NCBI GenBank assembly: GCA_046348835.1
Contig: JAXMDM010000005.1
Span: 231,975-295,974, forward strand
Length of the DNA stretch: 64,000 nt
Reading direction: 5' to 3'
Source: Defluviicoccus sp046348835
Lineage (GTDB): Bacteria; Pseudomonadota; Alphaproteobacteria; Rhodospirillales; Defluviicoccaceae
A program made the translations under genes and the position numbers. The notes beneath the pieces were generated by a model. That model searched no databases. It saw nothing but the letters and a program-made list of their open reading frames with translations, and was not told the DNA's origin. This document shows, piece by piece, positions 43,043 through 51,378 of this stretch. How positions within the stretch are numbered: the first letter of the stretch is position 1; each line of letters begins with the position of its first letter.

Positions 43043-43354
43043 ATGTCGTCCGAGATATATCAACGAATACGCAACAACCCCCGCTATCATCAGGAGATGG
43101 CCAAGCGCAGCCGGTTCGCCTGGAGCTTGGCGGCGATCGTCCTGGTGATCTTCTACGGCTTCATACTCATCGTCGCCTTTGCCCCTGGGATGCTGGCCAC
43201 TCCGCTTAGCCAGGGCTCGGTGACCACCGTCGGCGTGCCCATCGGCGTGGGCATCATCGTCCTGTTCTGGCTGCTGACGGGATATTACGTGCACCGCGCC
43301 AACGGCGAGTTCGATGCGGCCAACCTCGAAATCATCCGGGAGGCAGAGCAATGA
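43043..43354 (+). CDS. yjcH: DUF485 membrane protein YjcH
   Basis: The product is 103 residues with two transmembrane helices (about 25-50 and 65-88) and basic/acidic ends. It is preceded by GGTGGAGGG. This small protein of unknown function is nearly always found just before actP. Its stop overlaps the actP start as ATGA, so the two are co-translated. Confidence 0.9.
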   Translation: MSSEIYQRIRNNPRYHQEMAKRSRFAWSLAAIVLVIFYGFILIVAFAPGMLATPLSQGSVTTVGVPIGVGIIVLFWLLTGYYVHRANGEFDAANLEIIREAEQ

Positions 43355-45027
43355 GCCGGGTGGTGGGAATTCTTGCGGCCAAAGCGCTGGCCGCCGTGTG
43401 GATCTTTCCGGCTGCCGCGGCTCCGGCGGCGGTAGGGGAAACGCAGCAGCAGGCGGTCAATCCCAATGCGATCATCATGTTCGTCCTCTTCGTGATCGCA
43501 ACGCTCGGAATAACCTACTGGGCGTCGAAGCGCACCAGGACGGCCGCCGACTTCTACACCGCCGGCCAAGGCATCACCGGCACACAAAACGGTCTGGCCA
43601 TCGCCGGTGACTACATGTCTGCGGCGACCCTGCTCGGCCTCACCAGCCTCGTCTACACCCGCGGATACGACGGCTTCGTCTATTGCATCGCCTTTTACGC
43701 GTGCTGGCCGTTCATCATGTTCGTGATGGCCGAGCGCCTGCGCAACCTCGGCAAGTTCACCTTTGCCGACATCGTCTCCTATCGCCTCGATCAGCGGCGC
43801 GTACGCACGATGGCGGCGATCGGCTCGCTCACGGTAGTGATTTTCTACCTCACCGCACAAATGGTTGGAGCCGGTCAGCTGATCAAGCTGCTGTTCGGCC
43901 TGCCGTACTGGTCGGCGGTCGTCCTGGTTGGCATCTTGATGGTCATCTACGTAACCTTCGGCGGCATGATCGCCACGACCTGGGTGCAGATCATCAAGGC
44001 CTGCCTTCTCCTTGGCGGCGGGACCCTGGTGATGTTGCTTGCGTTCGCCCAGTTCGGCTTCAGCTTCGAGACTCTTGCCCAGCAGGCGGTCGCTGCCAGC
44101 CCGAGCGGCATCAAATTGATGGCTCCGGGAACCCTCCTCAGCGATCCGATCACCGCGGTGTCGTTGGGGCTGGGCCTAATGTTCGGCACCGCCGGGCTTC
44201 CGCACATCCTGATGCGGTTCTTTACCGTCCCGAACGCCAAAGAAGCACGCAAGAGTGTGTTCGTCGCCACCTTCTGCGTCGGTTTCTTTTTCTGCGTGGT
44301 TTGCATCATGGGCCTGGCGGCCATCGTCATCGTTGGCCAGAACCCGGCGTTCTTTGAAGGCGGCGACATCGCGGGCAAGATGATCGGCGGCGGCAACATG
44401 CCGGCGATGCATCTGGCACAGGCGGTGGGCGGCAACATCCTTCTGGGATTCCTCGCCGCGGTGGCATTCGCCACCATCCTTGCCGTCGTCGCCGGTCTCG
44501 CCCTGGCGGGGGCGGGAGCCATCGCGCACGACCTCTATGCCAATGTGATCATGGGCGGCAACGTCAGCGAGGCGAAGGAGGTGCGGATTTCCAAGCTGTC
44601 CTCGTTCGGTCTCGGGTTGCTCGCGGTGATCTTCGGGATCCTGTTCGAGAAGCTGAACATCGCTTTTCTCGTCGGACTGACCTTCGGCATCGCAGCATCC
44701 TGCAACTTCCCCATCCTGATCCTGTCCATGTATTGGAAAGGGCTGACCACCCGCGGCGCGGTGTGGGGCGGTCTTGTCGGGTTGGTGACCGCCACCGCGA
44801 TCGTCGTTTTCTCCAAGGCGGTGTGGGTGACTGTGCTCGGCAATCAGGCCCCGTTGTTCCCCTATGAGCAGCCGGCGATCTTCTCGATGCCGCTGGCTTT
44901 CCTCACCGCCTGGGTCGTCTCGGTGCTCGACAAGAGCCCGCGGGCGGCGCAGGAGACGGCGGCTTACGACGACCAACTCGTTCGCGCCCAGACCAGCCTC
45001 GGCGCTGCCGGCGCCGCTAGCCACTAG
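43351..45027 (+). CDS. actP: Acetate permease ActP, sodium:solute symporter
   Basis: The product is 558 residues with about 13 helices. An N-terminal signal-like helix is followed by the SSS-family core, with DFYTAGQGITGTQNGLAIAGDYMSAA near residue 70 (read in pieces) and AGLPHILMRFFTVP near 290. It imports acetate and other short monocarboxylates with sodium or protons. It overlaps yjcH by 4 bp. It follows the short-chain acyl-CoA genes, consistent with growth on small organic acids. A perfect hairpin terminator is downstream. Confidence 0.92.
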   Translation: MSRVVGILAAKALAAVWIFPAAAAPAAVGETQQQAVNPNAIIMFVLFVIATLGITYWASKRTRTAADFYTAGQGITGTQNGLAIAGDYMSAATLLGLTSLVYTRGYDGFVYCIAFYACWPFIMFVMAERLRNLGKFTFADIVSYRLDQRRVRTMAAIGSLTVVIFYLTAQMVGAGQLIKLLFGLPYWSAVVLVGILMVIYVTFGGMIATTWVQIIKACLLLGGGTLVMLLAFAQFGFSFETLAQQAVAASPSGIKLMAPGTLLSDPITAVSLGLGLMFGTAGLPHILMRFFTVPNAKEARKSVFVATFCVGFFFCVVCIMGLAAIVIVGQNPAFFEGGDIAGKMIGGGNMPAMHLAQAVGGNILLGFLAAVAFATILAVVAGLALAGAGAIAHDLYANVIMGGNVSEAKEVRISKLSSFGLGLLAVIFGILFEKLNIAFLVGLTFGIAASCNFPILILSMYWKGLTTRGAVWGGLVGLVTATAIVVFSKAVWVTVLGNQAPLFPYEQPAIFSMPLAFLTAWVVSVLDKSPRAAQETAAYDDQLVRAQTSLGAAGAASH

Positions 45028-45046
45028 CGGCGAGAGAGATGCATTT

Positions 45047-45080
45047 GACGGCGGAGGACGCACATCCTCCGCCGTCTTCT
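45047..45080 (+). terminator. Rho-independent terminator after actP
   Basis: A perfect 12-bp stem GACGGCGGAGGA / TCCTCCGCCGTC (45047-45058 with 45065-45076) encloses the 6-nt loop CGCACA and is followed by TTCT. It lies 20 bp after the actP stop and separates acetate uptake from the chemotaxis operon. Confidence 0.8.
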
Positions 45081-45234
45081 GCGTGGCCGGCCCTCGAACC
45101 CTCGCGCGTGGCCGGACGTGTCTCCGGCACAACGCAAACCTCTCGATCCTGGTTAAACGAAGGGAAAGCTTTTTCGTCCAGGTTATCGGCTGCGGCGCGC
45201 ATTCGTCATTGCCGTTCGTCTGGGCGAGAAAAGC

Positions 45235-47982
45235 ATGGATGACCTTCTTTCCGAATTTCTGACCGAGACCAGCGAGAATCTTGCCATTGTCGATGCCGAG
45301 CTTGTGGAGCTCGAACGCAACCCCACCGATAAGACGATCCTCGGCGGCATCTTTCGCCTCGTTCACACCATTAAGGGAACGTGCGGGTTTCTCGGCCTCC
45401 CGCGGTTGGAGGCGGTGGCGCACGCGGGGGAGAGTGTCCTCGGCAAACTGCGCGACGGCTCCTTGCCGGTGACGCCGGCCGCGGTCTCCGGCGTGCTCAA
45501 GTGCATCGATACGATCCGGGATCTGCTCGCGGCACTGGAAGTGAACGGCGACGAGCCGCCAGGAGACGATGTCGTCATTATCGCCGAGCTCAATGCCTTG
45601 GCGGAAGGGAAGGGCTCGTCGCTCCCAGCGGTTTCGCCGCCGGCTTCGGCAGTCTTCGGTTCAGCCGAGCGAGCATCTTTCTCCGCTGCATTGCCGGCCG
45701 CGGTTGGGGGCACCAGCCCTTTTCCTGTCGCCGCTGAACTTGTGGCCGAAGTGGAGGCGGCGGTGGCGGCGGGCCTTCGGGCGGCGACGGATGCGGAAAT
45801 CGCGGTGGCGATGGAGGCGGAACGCGCGCAGGAACGGGTGTGCGGCATCGAGACGACAGTCGTCGGCGAGGCGGGTGCACCCGTCGGCGACGCCGGCGCC
45901 GCCCGGGACTCAGCCATCGCTTCCCAGTCGATCCGCGTCGCCGTGGATACCCTCGATGCGTTGATGACATTGGTCAGCGAGCTGGTGCTGACCCGGAATC
46001 AGCTCCTGCAGATCGCCCGCGGACGGAAAGACGACAGCGATTTCTCCGCGCCATTGCAACGCCTCAGCCATATCACCTCCGAGCTTCAGGAAGGGGTGAT
46101 GAAGACGCGGATGCAGCCGATCGGCAATGCCTGGGCGAAGCTGCCGCGGATCGTCCGCGACTTGGCCCAGGAGACCGGCAAGAAAATCACCCTTTTGATG
46201 CAAGGTGCAGAGACTGAGGTCGACCGCCAGGTCCTGGAACTAATCAAGGACCCGCTCACCCACATGGTTCGCAACTCCGCCGACCATGGGATAGAGCCAC
46301 CCGAGGAGCGGCGACGGAATGGAAAGCCCGAGACCGGAACCGTCGCACTCAACGCCCGCCACGAGGGGGGGCACATCATCATCGAGATCGCCGACGATGG
46401 ACGCGGGCTCGACGCGGAACGCATTCGCCGCAAGGCCATCTCCTTGGGGGTGATCACCGAAGCGGAAGCGGCAGCCATGGCCGAGCCGCAGCTCTATCAG
46501 TGCATTTTCCGGCCGGGCTTCTCCACCGCGGAGAAAGTGACCACGGTCTCCGGCCGGGGCGTCGGCATGGACGTGGTACGTACCAACATCGACCGTCTCG
46601 GTGGCAGCATCGATTTGCGCTCGACGCCTGGCGACGGCTCGACGTTCGTGATTCGCATTCCGCTCACGCTGGCCATCGTCTCGGCGTTGATCGTCTCTTG
46701 CAGCGGTCACCGCTTTGCGCTTCCGCAGACGTGTGTCCTCGAACTGGTCCGCACCGGCACCAGCGAGACCCGCATCGAGCGCATCAATTCCTCGGTGCTC
46801 CTGCGGTTGCGTGACCGCCTCTTGCCGGTCGTTCAGCTGAGCCGGGTACTTTGCCTGGGCAATGGGACGGGCGGCGGCACCATGCCCGGCGCGCGCAGTG
46901 CGCTAGGCGATTGCCTGGTCATCGTTTCGCAGGTGGGAGCGAAGCGCTTCGGGATCGTCGTCGACGAGGTCTTCGACACCGAAGAGATTGTCGTCAAGCC
47001 GGTGGCGCCGATGCTCCGCGACGTCTCCGTCTACGCCGGCAACACCATCCTCGGCGACGGCGGCGTGATCATGATTCTGGATCCCAATGGGCTCGCCGCC
47101 AGCATCGACCATGAGTCCTGCACCGAGGACGAGGTGACCACCGGTGCCGCGGTCGGTGGCCAGAAGAAGAGCCGGCTGCTTGTTTTCAAGACGGGCCACG
47201 ACGAGGCATGGAAAGCCATCCCACTCGAATTGGTGGCGCGCCTGGAGGAAATCGCGGTTAACAGCGTCGAGCACGCCCACGGTCGTCCGGTGCTCCAGTA
47301 CCGGGGGCGGCTGATGCCTCTCGTACCGTGCAATCCGGCCTTTGCCTGGGAGGCGGAAGACACCGCCCAGGTGCTTGTCTTTAGCGACCACAGCCGCTGC
47401 ATGGGGTTGGTCGTCCGGGAGATCGTCGACATCGTCGAGCATCACCTGGAGATCGAGGCCGGAACCGTTGGTGCCGGATTGATCGGCAGCGCGATCATCG
47501 ATGGCCGGGCGACGGATGTCATCGATGCTGCTCCTTACCTGACGGCCGCCTTCCCGGACTGGTTCGAGCAGCACAATGGGCGGTCGTTTGGCGAAGAGGA
47601 GGCGACGCGCCGGGTCCTTCTCGTCGATGACAGCCCCTTCTTCCGCAGCCTGCTGGTGCCGATGCTGGAGACGGCAGGCTACAGGGTCACCGTCGCCGGC
47701 GACGCGGGCGAGGCTTTGCGGCTGCGCGACGACGGCCACGTGTTCGACGTCATCGTCAGCGATATCGAGATGCCGGGCATAAGCGGGTTTGATTTCGCGT
47801 CCCGATTGCGGGAGGAAGGTGCGTGGAAGGACGTGCCGCTCGTGGCGCTATCGTCGCACACCACCGCCGCAGACCTTCAGCGCGGCCACTCGTGTGGCTT
47901 TACCGACTACGTCGCTAAGTCCGACCGCGACGGCTTGATGCAGAGCCTCGCAACGACGCTTCTCCAGCACAACGCCGCCTGA
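45235..47982 (+). CDS. cheA: Hybrid chemotaxis histidine kinase CheA with tandem CheW-like domains and C-terminal receiver
   Basis: The product is 915 residues. The Hpt domain carries FRLVHTIKGTCGFLGL with phospho-acceptor H44. A low-complexity linker follows (about 125-230, no CheY-binding P2 recognised), then the dimerization and ATPase domain (NSADHGIEPPEERR near 345, DDGRGLD near 385, GRGVGMDVVRTNI near 440). Two CheW-like SH3 domains follow (about 480-620 and 645-780), then a receiver with D843 in DVIVSDIEMPG. The usual CheA has one CheW-like domain and no receiver. No separate cheW follows, and cheY starts 30 bp on. The second CheW-like domain may stand in for CheW. Confidence 0.9.
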   Translation: MDDLLSEFLTETSENLAIVDAELVELERNPTDKTILGGIFRLVHTIKGTCGFLGLPRLEAVAHAGESVLGKLRDGSLPVTPAAVSGVLKCIDTIRDLLAALEVNGDEPPGDDVVIIAELNALAEGKGSSLPAVSPPASAVFGSAERASFSAALPAAVGGTSPFPVAAELVAEVEAAVAAGLRAATDAEIAVAMEAERAQERVCGIETTVVGEAGAPVGDAGAARDSAIASQSIRVAVDTLDALMTLVSELVLTRNQLLQIARGRKDDSDFSAPLQRLSHITSELQEGVMKTRMQPIGNAWAKLPRIVRDLAQETGKKITLLMQGAETEVDRQVLELIKDPLTHMVRNSADHGIEPPEERRRNGKPETGTVALNARHEGGHIIIEIADDGRGLDAERIRRKAISLGVITEAEAAAMAEPQLYQCIFRPGFSTAEKVTTVSGRGVGMDVVRTNIDRLGGSIDLRSTPGDGSTFVIRIPLTLAIVSALIVSCSGHRFALPQTCVLELVRTGTSETRIERINSSVLLRLRDRLLPVVQLSRVLCLGNGTGGGTMPGARSALGDCLVIVSQVGAKRFGIVVDEVFDTEEIVVKPVAPMLRDVSVYAGNTILGDGGVIMILDPNGLAASIDHESCTEDEVTTGAAVGGQKKSRLLVFKTGHDEAWKAIPLELVARLEEIAVNSVEHAHGRPVLQYRGRLMPLVPCNPAFAWEAEDTAQVLVFSDHSRCMGLVVREIVDIVEHHLEIEAGTVGAGLIGSAIIDGRATDVIDAAPYLTAAFPDWFEQHNGRSFGEEEATRRVLLVDDSPFFRSLLVPMLETAGYRVTVAGDAGEALRLRDDGHVFDVIVSDIEMPGISGFDFASRLREEGAWKDVPLVALSSHTTAADLQRGHSCGFTDYVAKSDRDGLMQSLATTLLQHNAA

Positions 47983-48012
47983 TGCGGTTCGTCTGAGCGA
48001 ACGGAACTGACC

Positions 48013-48378
48013 ATGAGCGAATGCTTGATCGTCGACGACTCCCGGGTGATCCGCACCATAGCCCGTCGCATTCTGCAGGACCTGCGGTTCGACGTGCGCG
48101 AGGCGGCCGATGGTGCCGAGGCCCTGAAGGCGTGCCTCGACCGGATGCCGGACGCGGTGCTTCTCGACTGGAACATGCCGATCATGACCGGCATCGACTT
48201 CCTGAAGGCGCTGCGGCTGCTGCCCAACGGGACGACCCCGGTGGTCGTCTTCTGCACCACCGAAAACGATCTGGGCCACATCCAGGAGGCGATCACCCTC
48301 GGTGCCGATGAATACATTATGAAGCCCTTCGACCGTGAAATCGTCGAGGCCAAGCTGTCTCAGGTCGGGCTCCTCTAG
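48013..48378 (+). CDS. cheY: Chemotaxis response regulator CheY
   Basis: The product is 121 residues, a lone receiver domain. Acidic pocket D8-D9, phospho-acceptor D52 in LLDWNMP and the conserved Lys in IMKPFD are present, and T85-T86-E87 lies in the output position. Phospho-CheY binds the flagellar motor switch (FliM/FliN) and changes rotation. It lies 30 bp after cheA and 15 bp before cheB in one operon. Confidence 0.92.
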   Translation: MSECLIVDDSRVIRTIARRILQDLRFDVREAADGAEALKACLDRMPDAVLLDWNMPIMTGIDFLKALRLLPNGTTPVVVFCTTENDLGHIQEAITLGADEYIMKPFDREIVEAKLSQVGLL

Positions 48379-48392
48379 GCCGGATCGGAACG

Positions 48393-49517
48393 ATGCGCTC
48401 CATGGAGTTCGCTGCCACCCGTCCGTCCGCGCCGGGTGGCCCGGTCCGGGTGATGCTGGTAGACGACTCGGCCGTCGTTCGCGGCCTGATCACACGGATG
48501 CTGAAGCCGGAGCCGGAGATCGCCATCGTCGCCTCGGTCAGCGATGGTGCCCAGGCGGTTCGGCAGGTGCGGCGGGACCGAAGCATCGACGTCGTAGTCC
48601 TCGATGTCGAAATGCCGGTGATGGACGGCCTCATGGCGCTGAAGGAGATGGTGGCACTCGATCCCAGTTTGCAAGTGATCATGGCATCGACGCTGACACA
48701 GCGGAATGCCGAGATCAGTTTGCAGGCGTTGGCCGCCGGCGCCGCCGATTACGTGCCAAAACCCAGCAGCGAGCGTCTCGGCGGAAGTGAAGAGTTTCGT
48801 CGCGAACTAGTGGCAAAAGTTCAAGCGCTCGGGCGACGGCGAAAGCAGATGCGGTCGCCGTCCGCCGTTGCCACCGCCTACGGCGGAACCTACGTGCCCC
48901 GTCCCGCGCCGCTGCTTCGTTCCGCCGTGGCCGTTCGCCCCGACATCATAGCCATCGGGTCGTCGACGGGAGGACCGCAGGCGCTGACCGCGGTGCTCGG
49001 CGAGGTCGAGGAAATTCGCCAGCCGATCCTGATCACCCAGCACATGCCGCCCACCTTTACCGCCGTCCTCGCCGAGCACCTGGGCCGGGTAAGCGGCCGG
49101 CCGTGTGCCGAAGCAAAGAACGGCGAGCGCCTTTTATCCGGGCGCATCTATGTGGCGCCGGGGGATCACCATCTGCTTGTTCAGGGAACCCGCGATGCGG
49201 CACGTGTGCGTCTCACTCGGGATGCGCCGGAAAACTTCTGCCGCCCTGCAGTCGATCCCATGTTGCGGAGCCTCGCCGAAATGTTCGGCGGCCGTGTTCT
49301 CGCGGTGATCCTGACGGGCATGGGTAGCGACGGATGCAGCGGTGCTCGTCATGTGGTTGCTGCCGGCGGGACCGTGCTGGCACAGGACGAGGCAACGAGC
49401 GTGGTCTGGGGCATGCCCGGTGCCGTCGCCGGCGCAGGATTGTGCGCGAATGTCTTGCCGCTGCCACGACTGGCATCTGCCATCGTTAAACTAGCTAGTG
49501 GAGGCACAGCATCGTGA
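48393..49517 (+). CDS. cheB: Chemoreceptor glutamate methylesterase CheB
   Basis: The product is 374 residues. The N-terminal receiver has D71 in VVVLDVEMP. The C-terminal methylesterase has the catalytic triad regions: Ser in IAIGSSTGGPQ (about residue 190), His in ITQHMPPTFT (about 215) and Asp in LTGMGSDG (about 312). It removes methyl groups from chemoreceptors for adaptation. The start at 48393 or the ATG at 48402 are equally likely. The stop overlaps the cheR GTG start (GTGA). Confidence 0.93.
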   Translation: MRSMEFAATRPSAPGGPVRVMLVDDSAVVRGLITRMLKPEPEIAIVASVSDGAQAVRQVRRDRSIDVVVLDVEMPVMDGLMALKEMVALDPSLQVIMASTLTQRNAEISLQALAAGAADYVPKPSSERLGGSEEFRRELVAKVQALGRRRKQMRSPSAVATAYGGTYVPRPAPLLRSAVAVRPDIIAIGSSTGGPQALTAVLGEVEEIRQPILITQHMPPTFTAVLAEHLGRVSGRPCAEAKNGERLLSGRIYVAPGDHHLLVQGTRDAARVRLTRDAPENFCRPAVDPMLRSLAEMFGGRVLAVILTGMGSDGCSGARHVVAAGGTVLAQDEATSVVWGMPGAVAGAGLCANVLPLPRLASAIVKLASGGTAS

Positions 49518-50401
49518 CCCCCCAGGACTTTGCCTACTTGGCGAGCCTCATCCACAACCGATCGGGCATCGTGCTTCCGGCGGAGAAGGCGTATCTCCTC
49601 GAAAATAGGCTGCGACCGCTGTCGGGCGAATTCAGCTTCGGCTCCATGGCGGACCTGGTCAGCGCCCTCAAGCTCAACCGTGACGAACGACTGGCACGGC
49701 GCGTCGTCGAGGTGATGACGACCAACGAAACCCTTTTCTTCCGAGATACAAAACCGTTCGACCTGCTGCGTGACGTGGTCCTGCCGCAGCTTATCGAGGC
49801 GCGCGCTAAGGGGCGGCCGCTGCGCATTTGGTCGGCGGCGTGCTCGGCCGGGCAGGAACCCTATTCCATTGCCATGACGATCAAGGAGAACGCCGCGCGG
49901 TTCGGCGCGTGGCCGATCGAGATCCTGGCGACGGATCTTTCCTCGACCGTTTTGGCCAAAGCTCGCTCGGGAATCTACTCGCAGTTCGAGGTGCAGCGGG
50001 GCCTGCCGATCCGACTTCTCGTCAGGTATTTCACCCAGAACGAGGCGCAGTGGACGATCCACCCCGAAATTCGAACAATGGTCCAGTTCCGCCAGCACAA
50101 CATACTGGAAGATGTGTCGAGTCTAGGGCAGTTCGATGTGGTGTTCTGCCGCAATGTGCTCATTTATTTCGACGGGGAAACTAAAAAACAGGTCCTTGAG
50201 CGCATCGCCCATAGTCTTGCGCCAAATGGGGCCCTCTTTCTCGGCGGCACCGAAACCGTGATCGGGATCACCGATCGATTTGAGCCGATCCCGGGCCAGC
50301 GCGGCATCTATCGGGCAACCGAAGCGGACCCTTGTCTCGTCCGAGATCGCCCGTCATCGATCAAGGCGCCGTCTGTCAACGGCAGACACCGGGCAGCTTG
50401 A
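49514..50401 (+). CDS. cheR: Chemoreceptor methyltransferase CheR
   Basis: The product is 295 residues from the GTG at 49514, which overlaps the cheB stop by 4 bp. The N-terminal helical domain is followed by the SAM-binding fold with IWSAACSAGQEPYSIAM near residue 104 and FCRNVLIYFD near 213. CheR methylates receptor glutamates with SAM. No chemoreceptor gene lies in this window. The C-terminal 30 residues are disordered and basic. Confidence 0.93.
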   Translation: MTPQDFAYLASLIHNRSGIVLPAEKAYLLENRLRPLSGEFSFGSMADLVSALKLNRDERLARRVVEVMTTNETLFFRDTKPFDLLRDVVLPQLIEARAKGRPLRIWSAACSAGQEPYSIAMTIKENAARFGAWPIEILATDLSSTVLAKARSGIYSQFEVQRGLPIRLLVRYFTQNEAQWTIHPEIRTMVQFRQHNILEDVSSLGQFDVVFCRNVLIYFDGETKKQVLERIAHSLAPNGALFLGGTETVIGITDRFEPIPGQRGIYRATEADPCLVRDRPSSIKAPSVNGRHRAA

Positions 50402-50455
50402 CCCGCGAGCAAGCGGCGGAACACCCCTGCTCCAGTTCCGCCGCGTCGCTCGACA

Positions 50456-51157
50456 TCACGCCGCAACCGTGGCGGTCATCGACTGGGGGTCACGGAGCAT
50501 GTAGCCACGACCCCACACCGTCTCGATGTAGTGATCACCGCAGGTCGCGCACGCCAACTTCTTCCTCAGTTTGCAGATGAAGACGTCGATGATCTTGAGC
50601 TCTGGCTCGTCCAGTCCCCCGTAAAGGTGGTTCAGGAACATCTCCTTGGTCAGGGTCGTGCCCTTCCGCAGGCTCAGCAGTTCAAGGATGCCATATTCCT
50701 TTGTCGTCAGGTGAACGGGTTTGTCATCTACGAAAACCATCCGCGCGGCGAGATTCACGGCGAGGCGACCGGTGCGGATAACCGATTCGGCGTGCCCCTT
50801 GGAACGGCGGACGATGGCGTGGATGCGGGCGACCAGTTCGGTGCGGTCGTAGGGCTTGGTCAAATAATCGTCGGCTCCGGTGCCGAAGCTGCGCGCCTTG
50901 CTATCGGACTGGGAGACGCCGGTCAGGATCAGGACCGGCGTCTCGATCCGGGCCTGACGAAGCCGGCGGAGGACCTCCAACCCTTCCATGTCAGGAAGGC
51001 CCAGATCGAGCAGAATGATGTCGTAGTCATAGATTTTCGCCAGTTCCAGGCCGTCCTCCCCGAGGTCCGTCCGATCGATGACCATGCCGTTGTTCTTCAG
51101 CATCCGCTCGGTGGCGAGGGCGGCCGACTGATCGTCTTCAATCACCAGAACGCGCAT
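50456..51157 (-). CDS. ctrA: Cell cycle response regulator CtrA
   Basis: The product is about 233 residues from the ATG at 51157, which has AGGAACC before it. The receiver has E7-D8-D9, D51 in ILLDLGLPDMEG and the conserved Lys in YLTKPYDRTE. The OmpR-type winged helix spans about 130-225 (LTTKEYGILELLSLRKG, KIIDVFICKLRKKL, WGRGYML). These strings are characteristic of CtrA, which in alphaproteobacteria controls flagellar, chemotaxis and division genes. It diverges from fliI. Two candidate CtrA boxes lie between the two genes, so it may regulate both itself and fliIJ. Confidence 0.95.
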   Translation of the reverse strand: MRVLVIEDDQSAALATERMLKNNGMVIDRTDLGEDGLELAKIYDYDIILLDLGLPDMEGLEVLRRLRQARIETPVLILTGVSQSDSKARSFGTGADDYLTKPYDRTELVARIHAIVRRSKGHAESVIRTGRLAVNLAARMVFVDDKPVHLTTKEYGILELLSLRKGTTLTKEMFLNHLYGGLDEPELKIIDVFICKLRKKLACATCGDHYIETVWGRGYMLRDPQSMTATVAA

Positions 51158-51243
51158 TACCGGGGTTCCTTTTTGCTCGTAATGAGATGGTGTACTCAGT
51201 CTCGATACCCTCCAAAATAGTGCCTCCTTCGGGGTAACGCAAC

Positions 51244-51258
51244 TAAAAAATGAATTAA
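51244..51258 (-). promoter_or_regulatory. Candidate CtrA box before ctrA (TTAA-N7-TTTA)
   Basis: On the minus strand TTAA, seven bases, then TTTA matches the CtrA full-site TTAA-N7-TTAA at seven of eight positions. It lies about 87 nt before the ctrA start codon and may serve autoregulation. Confidence 0.5.
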
Positions 51259-51316
51259 TGTACGGACTCATGCCCGTATAACGAGTAACATCGGGATGGA
51301 TCAAGATTAGCATTCA

Positions 51317-51331
51317 TTTACCGTGTCTTAA
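51317..51331 (+). promoter_or_regulatory. Candidate CtrA box before fliI (TTTA-N7-TTAA)
   Basis: TTTA (51317-51320), seven bases, TTAA (51328-51331). It lies 47 nt before the fliI start codon, a position suited to activation of fliIJ. Confidence 0.5.
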
Positions 51332-51378
51332 GGGGAAGGCGCGATGCTGCGGCAAGAGCAATCGGAGCGAAGGCGGCC

